From Deltaproteobacteria bacterium (GTDB lineage Bacteria > JAGRBM01 > JAHCIT01), in the NCBI GenBank assembly GCA_026129095.1, contig JAHCIT010000004.1, positions 248,001 through 312,000 on the forward strand: a DNA stretch of 64,000 nt. The letters run 5' to 3'. Below are positions 34,228-42,227 of this stretch, piece by piece. The position numbers and the translations under genes are program-made. The notes beneath the pieces were generated by a model. The model was not told the DNA's origin, did not search any database, and saw only the letters and a list, made by a program, of their open reading frames with translations. Each line of letters begins with the position of its first letter. Within the stretch, counting starts at the first letter, position 1.

Positions 34228-35752
34228 CGGCATAACCGGAATCGTATATCTCGTCGGCGCGGGGCCGGGGGATCCGGAACTCCTGACGCTCAAGGGCAGA
34301 AGGCTGCTCGGCGAGGCCGATATCGTCTTTTATGACTATCTCGCCAATCCCGAACTGCTCACGCATGTCCGGCCCGGAGTCCGGACCGTTTTCGTCGGGA
34401 AAAAAGGCGGCACCGACTATATCCAGCAGGACGAGATCAACCGGCTGATCGTCGAGGCGGCCAGGGCCGGCCAGAAGGTCGTGCGGCTCAAGGGCGGCGA
34501 CCCGCTGGTCTTCGGACGCGGCGGCGAGGAGGCGGAAGAACTTGCCGCCGCCGGGATTCCGTTCGAGTTCGTTCCGGGCATCACCAGCGCCATCGCCGCT
34601 CCGACCTATGCCGGGATTCCCCTCACTCACCGGGATTTCACGGCCACGGTCACTTTCGCCACCGGAAACGAAAAGGAAGGCAAGGAAGGCTCCCTGCTGC
34701 CGTGGGAAAAACTCGCCGCACCGGATTCCACGCTCGTCATCCTGATGGGCGTCAAGCAGCTTGCCAGCAACGTCGAACAGCTCATCCGTCACGGCCGTGC
34801 GCCACATACCCCGGCGGCACTTGTGCAGTGGGGCACCTGGAACCGCCAGCGAAGCGTCACCGGCACGCTGAACGACATCGAACTGAAGGCAAGGGAGGCG
34901 GGCATCGAGGCCCCCGCCGTATTCATCGTCGGCGAAGTGGTCGCCCTCCGCGACAAGCTGAACTGGTTTGAAACCCGCCCCCTGTTCGGCAAGCGCGTGC
35001 TCGTCACCCGTGCCCGCAAGCAGGCCAGCGAATTCGCCCGCGGCCTCAGGGAACTGGGCGCCGACGTGCGCGAGACCCCGGCCATCGAAATCGCCGATCC
35101 CGAAAGCTGGGGGCCCTTCGATAATGCCGTGAAATCCATCGAGCGCGACACCTGGCTGGTGTTCACCAGCGCCAACGGTGCCGAGAAAACCGTCGAACGG
35201 CTCCGGGCAACCGGTCATGACATCCGTGCGCTCAAGGGCCCCCGTGTGGTGGCCATTGGGCCAGCGACGGCCGCCGCCTGCGAAGCCGCCGGACTCAAGG
35301 TGGACGCCGTGCCGGGCGAATTCGTCGCCGAGGGCGTGGTGAAGTTCTTCGAGACCCAGGATGTCAAAGGCCGGCGCATCTCGGTCTTTCGCGCAGCCGA
35401 GGCCCGCGAGGTGCTTCCCGATGCGTTGAGGCAGATGGGCGCGGACGTGAACGTCGTACCGGTATACCGCACGGTTCAGCCGGCTGCCGGCGGCGAGGAA
35501 CTGGCCGCCGAACTCCTGTCCGGCGCCATCGACCTGGTGACATTCACCAGCTCTTCCACGGTGACAAACTTCATCAGGCTCATTGGCGAACCCGCGGCCC
35601 GAAAGCTGCCGCCACCGGTGAAAATTGCCACCATCGGCCCGATCACCGCCGAGACCGCCCGCAAGGCGGGATTCCGTGTCGATATCGAGCCGCCGGACTT
35701 TCACATCCCGTCATTTCTCAAGGCTATCGGGCAATACTACGCTCGCCGCTGA
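34217..35752 (+). CDS. cobA-hemD: Fused uroporphyrinogen-III C-methyltransferase / uroporphyrinogen-III synthase
   Basis: 511 residues. Residues 1-250 are SUMT/CobA: 'VYLVGAGPGDPELLT', 'VRLKGGDPLVFGRGGEE', 'VPGITSAIAAPTYAGIPLTH'. Residues 255-511 are HemD-like, with 'FTSANGAEKTVERL' and 'GPATAAACEAAG'. The fusion makes uroporphyrinogen III and then precorrin-2, the branch point to sirohaem and cobalamin. Such fusions are known in Firmicutes and Deltaproteobacteria. It overlaps hemC upstream and abuts fmt downstream (TGATG). Confidence 0.95.
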   Translation: MGTDGITGIVYLVGAGPGDPELLTLKGRRLLGEADIVFYDYLANPELLTHVRPGVRTVFVGKKGGTDYIQQDEINRLIVEAARAGQKVVRLKGGDPLVFGRGGEEAEELAAAGIPFEFVPGITSAIAAPTYAGIPLTHRDFTATVTFATGNEKEGKEGSLLPWEKLAAPDSTLVILMGVKQLASNVEQLIRHGRAPHTPAALVQWGTWNRQRSVTGTLNDIELKAREAGIEAPAVFIVGEVVALRDKLNWFETRPLFGKRVLVTRARKQASEFARGLRELGADVRETPAIEIADPESWGPFDNAVKSIERDTWLVFTSANGAEKTVERLRATGHDIRALKGPRVVAIGPATAAACEAAGLKVDAVPGEFVAEGVVKFFETQDVKGRRISVFRAAEAREVLPDALRQMGADVNVVPVYRTVQPAAGGEELAAELLSGAIDLVTFTSSSTVTNFIRLIGEPAARKLPPPVKIATIGPITAETARKAGFRVDIEPPDFHIPSFLKAIGQYYARR

Positions 35753-36687
35753 TGCCCTCCATCTGGTATTTCGGAACACCCGGTTTCGCTGTCCCGCCGC
35801 TCCAGGCGCTGCTGGAACACGGCGAAAAGGTGTCACTGGTCGTCACGCAACCAGACCGTCCGGCGGGCCGCAGGGAAGAACTGAAGGCCCCGGAAGTGAA
35901 GCAGTTCGCGCTCGCCCATGCCCTGCCCGTATTCCAGCCGGAACGGGTCCGGGCACCCGAGGCAATCTCCAGGTTCCAGGCCGAGGCGGAAAAGGACTGG
36001 CCGGAACTGGCGGTCGTCACCGCCTTCGGACAGATCATCCCCAAGACGCTTCTTGCTATACCCCGGCGTGGTTTCTGGAATATTCACGCCTCTCTGCTCC
36101 CCAGGCTCCGTGGTGCATCGCCGATACAGGGAGCGATTCTGGAGGGCATGGGCGAAACCGGTGTCACCATCATGCAGATGGATGAGGGACTGGATACGGG
36201 AGATATCCTGCTCACCCGGACCTGCCCCATTGGGCCGGACGAGACAGCCGGTGAACTCCACGACAGGCTGGCCCCACTGGGAGCGGAGGCCCTCATCGCC
36301 GCGCTTGATCTTGCCCGGCAAGGCAGGTTGACGCCCCGGAAGCAGGACGATTCCCTCTCCACCCATGCGCCCAAGCTGGACCGGGCCTCGGGGCAGATCG
36401 ACTGGTCCCATCCGGCCAGACGCATCGTGGACCAGATCCGGGCGCTGAACCCGTGGCCCTCGGCACAAACCACGCTGGAACAGGAACGGATCAAGATTCA
36501 CCGGGCGCAGGCGGTGCCGGGATCCGGAGCCGCCGGCACGATCATCAGCTACGAACCTCTTGTCGTGGCCAGTGGCGAGGGAGCCGTGGAAATCCTCGAA
36601 CTCCAGCGGGAAGGGAAAAAACCGCTGGGCGCACACGATTTCGTCCGGGGGCTGCGCCTCAAACCCGGCGCCCGGTTCGGCAGATGA
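35752..36687 (+). CDS. fmt: Methionyl-tRNA formyltransferase
   Basis: 311 residues. Formylates initiator Met-tRNA. 'FGTPGFAVPPL' opens the N-terminal domain; catalytic Asn110, His112 and Asp148 are present (NIHASLLPRLRGASPI; MDEGLDTGDI). The C-terminal OB-like domain follows. ATG overlaps the previous stop and its own stop overlaps the rsmB ATG (ATGA), so four genes here are translationally linked. Confidence 0.96.
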   Translation: MPSIWYFGTPGFAVPPLQALLEHGEKVSLVVTQPDRPAGRREELKAPEVKQFALAHALPVFQPERVRAPEAISRFQAEAEKDWPELAVVTAFGQIIPKTLLAIPRRGFWNIHASLLPRLRGASPIQGAILEGMGETGVTIMQMDEGLDTGDILLTRTCPIGPDETAGELHDRLAPLGAEALIAALDLARQGRLTPRKQDDSLSTHAPKLDRASGQIDWSHPARRIVDQIRALNPWPSAQTTLEQERIKIHRAQAVPGSGAAGTIISYEPLVVASGEGAVEILELQREGKKPLGAHDFVRGLRLKPGARFGR

Positions 36688-38078
36688 AACCACCGGCGCG
36701 CCCCCGGGGGCAGCATTCAACGAACCTGAAGCCGTCACGCCTGTCTCCCCGGCAAGCCGCGCTCGAAACCCTGCTTGAGGTGGGACGCGGCGCTCATCTG
36801 GATGCTGCCCTGGATGCCCGCCTCCGGCAGATCGAACGGCCCGAGGACCGGGGGCTCGCCACCACCATCGCCTATGGAACGCTCCGGTGGCGGGGGCAGA
36901 TTGATCCAGTGCTGGCCGGGCTTTCTTCCCGGCCGATTGACACTCTGGACAGGCGGCTACTGGAAGCGGCGCGCATCGGACTGTTCCAGCTCATGTACCT
37001 CAGCCGGGTTCCCCACCACGCCGCCGTGGCCGAAACGGTCGCGCTGATTCCCGAACAGCATCTTCGCAACTTCGCCAACGGCGTCCTGCGGGAAGCCGCC
37101 CGCCGGGTCGAAAAGGGCGATCTCCGGTATTCGGACACCAGTTCGCCGGAAACACTGGCCCGCACGGCGAGCCTGCCCCTCTGGTATGTGCGTCGGTTAT
37201 GGCACCGGCTGGGTCCAGAGGCTGCCGTGCGGGCAGCAGAGGCCCTGAACCAGACGCCACCGGTATTTCTCCGGATCAATACCCTGAAAATCACCCGTGA
37301 GGGCCTGCTCGACCGTCTTCGCGTGGTAGGAACCGAACCTGCTGCGTGTGCATTTTCACCAGCCGGGATCGAGCTCAACGGGGCGCGCGCCATCACCGAC
37401 CAGATCACTGGCGGCGGCTTTGCCTTCATTCAGGACGAGGCGAGCCAGATGGTCCCCCTTCTGGTGGACCCCAAACCGGGAGAGAAAATCCTGGATCTGT
37501 GCGCCGCGCCCGGCGGCAAGACGCTGGGCCTTGCGCTCCTTTCCGGAGGCAAGGCGGAGATTACCGCCGTGGACCGTTCGGCACCCCGGCTGAAACGGAT
37601 CGACACACTGGCCCGGTCGCTCGCCATACCCGGCATCAGGACCATGCAGGCAGATGTCTCAGCACCGGTGCCCGGACTCGCCCCGCAGTCATTCGACCGG
37701 GTACTCGTGGACCCGCCCTGCTCGGCTATGGGCACGCTGCACAGAAACCCCGATGCCCGCTGGACCCGGCGCGAGGAAGACCTGCCGCTCTATGCCGCCA
37801 CGCAACGGAAAATCCTTGAACAGGGATGGAACCTCCTGAAGCCGGGCGGGCGGCTTGTCTACTCGGTCTGCACGGTCGAACCGGAAGAAACGACCGGCGT
37901 TACCGGCGCATTTCTCGCTGCACATGCGGATGCACGCCCTGTTCCGGTCACGCGTGCGGCTGCCGGGCTTGCGGCCGAAACCGCCGCCAGAATCTCCACA
38001 CGGGAGGGCCACTTCCGGATGACCCCGTGGGACCACCGTACCGACGGTTTCTTTGCGGCAGTCCTGGGAAAGGACTAG
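36684..38078 (+). CDS. rsmB: 16S rRNA (cytosine-967-C5)-methyltransferase
   Basis: 464 residues. N-terminal NusB-like helical domain, then a SAM-dependent methyltransferase: 'LDLCAAPGGKTLGLALL' (SAM site), 'VDPPCSAMGTLHRNPDARW' with Cys346, and the catalytic Cys396 in YSVCTVEPEE. fmt-rsmB is a classic gene pair. The frame runs upstream to 36453 but ATG 36684 overlaps the fmt stop and is the natural start. Confidence 0.95.
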   Translation: MKPPARPRGQHSTNLKPSRLSPRQAALETLLEVGRGAHLDAALDARLRQIERPEDRGLATTIAYGTLRWRGQIDPVLAGLSSRPIDTLDRRLLEAARIGLFQLMYLSRVPHHAAVAETVALIPEQHLRNFANGVLREAARRVEKGDLRYSDTSSPETLARTASLPLWYVRRLWHRLGPEAAVRAAEALNQTPPVFLRINTLKITREGLLDRLRVVGTEPAACAFSPAGIELNGARAITDQITGGGFAFIQDEASQMVPLLVDPKPGEKILDLCAAPGGKTLGLALLSGGKAEITAVDRSAPRLKRIDTLARSLAIPGIRTMQADVSAPVPGLAPQSFDRVLVDPPCSAMGTLHRNPDARWTRREEDLPLYAATQRKILEQGWNLLKPGGRLVYSVCTVEPEETTGVTGAFLAAHADARPVPVTRAAAGLAAETAARISTREGHFRMTPWDHRTDGFFAAVLGKD

Positions 38079-38086
38079 CGTTGGCC

Positions 38087-38524
38087 ATGGCTGAAAATGA
38101 CCTGACACCGAGCATCCCCTTGCGCCCCACCCTGACGCACACGGCGATCCGGGTGCGCGATCTCAAGGCCACGATCCGGTTCTACGAGGAGTTCACTCCA
38201 CTGCGTTCGGTCCATACGCGTGTGGACCAGGACACCGGCACCGCCGTGACCTGGCTGCGGCAGGAACAGCCGCACTTCACCATCGTCGCCATCCAGCCGG
38301 AGAAGTTCGAGGGGCCCGATTTCCGTCTGGAAGGACTTGAGCATCTGGGGTTCGAGCTCACCTCGCGGGCGGCCGTGGACGAAATGGCCAAACGTCTGCG
38401 CGATGCGGGCCATGACGTGTTCTATGGTCCCCGTTACTACGACCGGATCGTCGGCTACATCTGCCTCGTCCGCGATCCGGATGGCCGGATCGTCGAGTAT
38501 TCGGCCGAGCAGGTGATGGAATAG
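38087..38524 (+). CDS. VOC-family (glyoxalase-like) protein
   Basis: 145 residues. Vicinal oxygen chelate fold in one domain pair: beta-alpha-beta3 with 'LTHTAIRVRDLKATIRFYEEF', His18, His86 and Glu137 at positions expected for metal ligands. Could be a lyase, dioxygenase or isomerase; the family is too broad to pick. Ribosome-binding site is weak. It is 8 bp after rsmB and likely on the same transcript. Confidence 0.8.
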   Translation: MAENDLTPSIPLRPTLTHTAIRVRDLKATIRFYEEFTPLRSVHTRVDQDTGTAVTWLRQEQPHFTIVAIQPEKFEGPDFRLEGLEHLGFELTSRAAVDEMAKRLRDAGHDVFYGPRYYDRIVGYICLVRDPDGRIVEYSAEQVME

Positions 38525-38620
38525 GCTGGCAGGGCCCCGGCATTATCCTTTTGAGTTTTTCCCGCAGGACCGGCTATGTGAGCCCCGCAATCCTCTCCTG
38601 CAAGGAGCACATCCAGCACC

Positions 38621-40900
38621 ATGCCACAGATCGAAACCACCCCTGAAATGGTCGAAAACACCTACCGGAAGATGACCGAGCGGCTTGCCATCATACGCAA
38701 GCGGCTGGGCCGCCCACTGACCCTGATGGAAAAGGTGCTGCTCACTCATCTGCGTGATCCGGAAAAGCAGGACCTGAATCCCGGCAAGAGCTACCTGCTT
38801 GTCCAGCCGGACCGGGTGGCCATGCAGGACGCCACAGCGCAGATGGCCCTGCTCCAGTTCGCGCAGGCCGGGATCCCGCAGGTGGCCGTGCCCTCCACGG
38901 TCCACTGTGACCATCTCATTCAGGCATACGTCGGGGCGGACGCCGACCTCAATACGGCCCTCGACAAGAACCGCGAGGTCTACGACTTTCTCGCTTCCAT
39001 GTCGAACAAGTACGGCATCGGCTTCTGGAAACCCGGCGCGGGAATCATCCACCAGGTCGTTCTGGAGAACTACGCCTTTCCGGGCGGCCTGATGATCGGC
39101 ACCGACTCCCATACCCCGAACGCCGGTGGACTTGGAATGTTCGCGTCGGGCGTGGGCGGAGCCGACGCCAGCGACGTGATGGCGGGACTGCCGTGGGAAG
39201 TCCTCTATCCAAAGAAGGTCGGGGTCGTGCTCAAGGGCAAGCTGAACGGCTGGGCCGCGCCCAAGGATGTCATCACGCAACTGTGCGGCATCCTGACCGT
39301 CAAGGGCGGCACCAACCGGGTCGTCGAGTATCTCGGTCCGGGTGTCAGGTCGATCAGTTGCACGGGCAAGGGGACGATCACGAACATGGGCGCCGAACTG
39401 GGCGCCACGACGTCGATCTTCCCTTACGACGAACGCATGGGCGCGTATCTCAAGGCGACCCGCCGGGCAGCCATCGCGGCCATCGCCGACAAGTATTTGG
39501 ATCTCCTCCGGGCCGACCCGGAAGTGGAAACCGATCCGAAAAAGTATTTCGATGAGGTGGTCGAAATCGACCTGGACAGGCTGGAACCGGTTGTCGTGGG
39601 GCCGCACACGCCGGATCTTGCCCGGCCGGTCTCCCAGCTTCCCGCCGACGTAAAGAAAAACAGCTACCCGGCCGAACTCACATCGGCACTGATCGGGAGC
39701 TGCACGAACTCCTCCTACGAGGATATCTCCCGCGCCGCCGACGTGGCCCGGCAGGCCAAAGCCGCCGGAATCAAGGCAAGGATACCGCTACTGGTGACGC
39801 CGGGCTCGGAACAGGTGTTCGAGACCATCAAGCGCGACGGCCTGATGGCCGATCTTGAGGCGATCGGCGCGACGGTGCTCGCCAACGCCTGCGGACCCTG
39901 CATCGGACAGTGGCGGCGCGACGACTTCCAGAAAGGTGTGAAGAACTCGATCATCAACTCTTTCAACCGGAACTTCCCGGCCCGTAACGACGGGAACCCC
40001 GACACCCTGTCGTTTATCGGAAGCCCCGAAGTGGTGGTCGCCTATGCGCTGGCCGGACGGCTGGACGTGAATCCGCTGACGGACGAGGTGGGGAAAAACG
40101 GCAGGCCGGGTGTACGGCTCAAGGCTCCCGCCGCCGCGCCGGAAGTCCCGCCCAAGGGGTTCACCAGCAAGGATGCCGGTTACATCGCTCCCGCATCCGA
40201 TGGCTCGAAAGTGCAGGTCAAGGTCGCTCCAGACAGCGAACGGCTGCAGCTTCTGGAGCCGTTCAAGCCATGGGACGGCAGGGATTTCGAGAAGCTCCCG
40301 GTACTACTCAAGGCGGCCGGCAAGTGCACGACCGACCACATCTCTCCCGCCGGGGTATGGCTCCGCTACCGGGGCCACCTGGACAAGATCAGCGACAACA
40401 TGTTCCTGGGCGCAATCAATGCCTACACGAAGGAAGCCGGACGGGCGAAGAACTTGCTCACCGGGACGTCTGACACCGTTCCCGCAGTGGCCCGTCACTA
40501 CAAGGCACAGGGCCACCGCTGGGTCGTGTTCGGCGACGAGAACTACGGCGAAGGCAGTTCCCGCGAGCACGCCGCCATGTCGCCCCGCTACCTGGGAGCG
40601 GCGGCGATCATCGTCCGCAGTTTTGCCCGCATTCACGAGACGAATCTGAAGAAGCAGGGCGTGCTGCCGCTCACGTTCGTAAATCCCGCCGATTACGAGA
40701 AGGTGCGCGAGACAGACCGGGTAACTGTTTCCGGACTTTCCAGCCTGGCGCCGGGATCGAAAGTGAAGGTGACGCTCCATCATGAGGATGGCGGCACCGA
40801 CAGCTTCGACGCCGCACACAGCCTGAATGCCGAGCAGATCGAATGGTTCAAGGCCGGATCGGCCCTGAATCTGCTCGCCCGGCAGGCCAAGCGGGGCTAG
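38621..40900 (+). CDS. Aconitate hydratase
   Basis: 759 residues; mitochondrial-type bacterial aconitase length. Interconverts citrate and isocitrate in the TCA cycle. [4Fe-4S] ligands Cys361 (IGSCTNSSYED), Cys424 and Cys427 (NACGPCIGQW). Further markers: 'GTDSHTPNAGGLGM' and 'FGDENYGEGSSREHAA' in the swivel domain. A GGAG lies 13 nt before the ATG. Monocistronic or cotranscribed with the following unknown gene, 12 bp away. Confidence 0.95.
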   Translation: MPQIETTPEMVENTYRKMTERLAIIRKRLGRPLTLMEKVLLTHLRDPEKQDLNPGKSYLLVQPDRVAMQDATAQMALLQFAQAGIPQVAVPSTVHCDHLIQAYVGADADLNTALDKNREVYDFLASMSNKYGIGFWKPGAGIIHQVVLENYAFPGGLMIGTDSHTPNAGGLGMFASGVGGADASDVMAGLPWEVLYPKKVGVVLKGKLNGWAAPKDVITQLCGILTVKGGTNRVVEYLGPGVRSISCTGKGTITNMGAELGATTSIFPYDERMGAYLKATRRAAIAAIADKYLDLLRADPEVETDPKKYFDEVVEIDLDRLEPVVVGPHTPDLARPVSQLPADVKKNSYPAELTSALIGSCTNSSYEDISRAADVARQAKAAGIKARIPLLVTPGSEQVFETIKRDGLMADLEAIGATVLANACGPCIGQWRRDDFQKGVKNSIINSFNRNFPARNDGNPDTLSFIGSPEVVVAYALAGRLDVNPLTDEVGKNGRPGVRLKAPAAAPEVPPKGFTSKDAGYIAPASDGSKVQVKVAPDSERLQLLEPFKPWDGRDFEKLPVLLKAAGKCTTDHISPAGVWLRYRGHLDKISDNMFLGAINAYTKEAGRAKNLLTGTSDTVPAVARHYKAQGHRWVVFGDENYGEGSSREHAAMSPRYLGAAAIIVRSFARIHETNLKKQGVLPLTFVNPADYEKVRETDRVTVSGLSSLAPGSKVKVTLHHEDGGTDSFDAAHSLNAEQIEWFKAGSALNLLARQAKRG

Positions 40901-40912
40901 ACTACCGGGAGC

Positions 40913-41863
40913 GTGCTTTCCCGCCTGTCAAAATTGCGTGGTCTAATGCCACATCTGGGTCACTGCCAGAACGTGGTGCTGCTCGTTCTGACGCTGACCG
41001 CGATGACTGCGGCCGCCTATCTCCTCCCGCCGGAGAAGGTGATCCAGTACTCCCGTGATCCGTGGAAAGGCTCCGAGCCGTTCCGGGTTAACGCCAGGCA
41101 TACCCTCATCCGGCAGGGACAGCAGCCGCTCCAGACCACGGCAGAGATCGACTTCGGCACCGGGGGCAACTTCCGGATCGCCGACAGGGACCAAGACGGG
41201 ATTCTCCTCCATGTCACGCCCGCCGGGGCAGCCGAATACTCAGCCGGGCAACCGGTGGATCCCGTGGTTGACCTGTTCGGATTCCGGTGGCTGTTCATGC
41301 CGGTCGTGGCCCCGCCAGCCAAGCGGCTTCAGGAGCTGCGGGACCAGGGGTTCCTGCTCCCTGACAATGCGGTAATGATGGTCGTGGACCGGATGCTGAG
41401 ACGGGGGCTCAAGGCGGACAGGCGGCGTCTGACCGCCTGCGAGGACCGGAAGGATCCCTGCTACGTCATCGGATCAGAACTCCCGTCGCGGCCGGGCGAT
41501 CCTCCCCGGAGCGAGCTGTGGGCCAACTCGGTCACATTCAGGCCGGTTCGATGGGTCGAGGTACGTGGCTCCGTGGTGATCGATACGCGGCTGGAATATG
41601 CCGGGAAGGATTTTGCCGGCCTGCCCTATCCTGCCGTTGTCACGATTCGTGCGCCCGGTATCGAACACCGGTTCGAGACGGTTGACCTGGCACGCAACCC
41701 GAAATTTGCCCCCGACCATTTCGAACCCCGCCCACCTGCCAAGGGTGAAAAACCGGGTAACGGCAAGAAGTCCGGAGACTCCAGCTCCGCAAATGACAAG
41801 GCGCCGATATGCAACGAGAAAAGCGCGGAAACTGGCCCTACTGACAGCTGCCCGCTCCCCTGA
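40913..41863 (+). CDS. Hypothetical secreted or membrane-anchored protein
   Basis: 316 residues from GTG (ATG 40946 is possible). One hydrophobic segment at about residues 19-40 could be a signal anchor. The middle is beta-rich, with a 'VEVRGSVVIDTRLEYAGKDF' and 'GIEHRFETVDLARNPKFAPD' pattern that faintly recalls LolA/LolB-like sorting proteins, but no firm family can be claimed. Pro/Lys/Ser-rich C-terminal tail with two Cys. It follows aconitase by 12 bp. Function unknown. Confidence 0.7.
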   Translation: MLSRLSKLRGLMPHLGHCQNVVLLVLTLTAMTAAAYLLPPEKVIQYSRDPWKGSEPFRVNARHTLIRQGQQPLQTTAEIDFGTGGNFRIADRDQDGILLHVTPAGAAEYSAGQPVDPVVDLFGFRWLFMPVVAPPAKRLQELRDQGFLLPDNAVMMVVDRMLRRGLKADRRRLTACEDRKDPCYVIGSELPSRPGDPPRSELWANSVTFRPVRWVEVRGSVVIDTRLEYAGKDFAGLPYPAVVTIRAPGIEHRFETVDLARNPKFAPDHFEPRPPAKGEKPGNGKKSGDSSSANDKAPICNEKSAETGPTDSCPLP

Positions 41864-41916
41864 CTCCCTGGATAGTCCATGAACCGGACTTCATTTTCAT
41901 TGACAGGCAGATAAGT

Positions 41917-41964
41917 CAGAACACCGCAAAAGGTGATGCTGCGTGTTCTGCCGGCAATAGCCGG
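41917..41964. promoter_or_regulatory. Two inverted repeats upstream of micro-membrane protein and priA
   Basis: CAGAACAC (41917-41924) pairs with GTGTTCTG (41943-41950) with an 18-nt spacer, followed by a CCGGC/GCCGG hairpin (41951-41964, 4-nt loop). TTGACA at 41900-41905 is a possible -35 but no convincing -10 lies 17 nt on. Could be an operator/leader. This gap otherwise holds nothing recognisable. Confidence 0.35.
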
Positions 41965-42026
41965 TATGTGCCGCATGAACCCACGGTAGTTGTTCTTTCC
42001 CCAATGCCGGTTACGCTTCCCGCCTG

Positions 42027-42224
42027 ATGAGCTGGGTGCCCCTCACCGAAAACGACTGGTACTATGCGGCCGGTATGTTCGCGTTTATCCAGATATACAT
42101 GTCGTGGATGTTCGCCCGCCAGATGAGAAAGCACGGCGACCTGAAGCCCAACGTCTCCCAGAACGACGCCCGGCTGCCGCTCCTCCGGCGCCGCCTGAAA
42201 AAAAACAAGCCTGCGGCGGACTGA
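42027..42224 (+). CDS. Small single-helix membrane protein
   Basis: 65 residues. One hydrophobic helix (YYAAGMFAFIQIYMSWMF, about residues 12-29) followed by a basic tail ending RRRLKKNK. Codon third positions are G/C-rich like the neighbours, so it is probably real. The priA ATG is 3 bp downstream of its TGA, which suggests coupling. No family recognised. Confidence 0.6.
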   Translation: MSWVPLTENDWYYAAGMFAFIQIYMSWMFARQMRKHGDLKPNVSQNDARLPLLRRRLKKNKPAAD

Positions 42225-42227
42225 CGC

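Noticed and set aside
34088-35704. 538-codon open frame antisense to cobA-hemD
   Set aside because: Overlaps two well-identified tetrapyrrole genes completely; low-complexity composition typical of a shadow frame.
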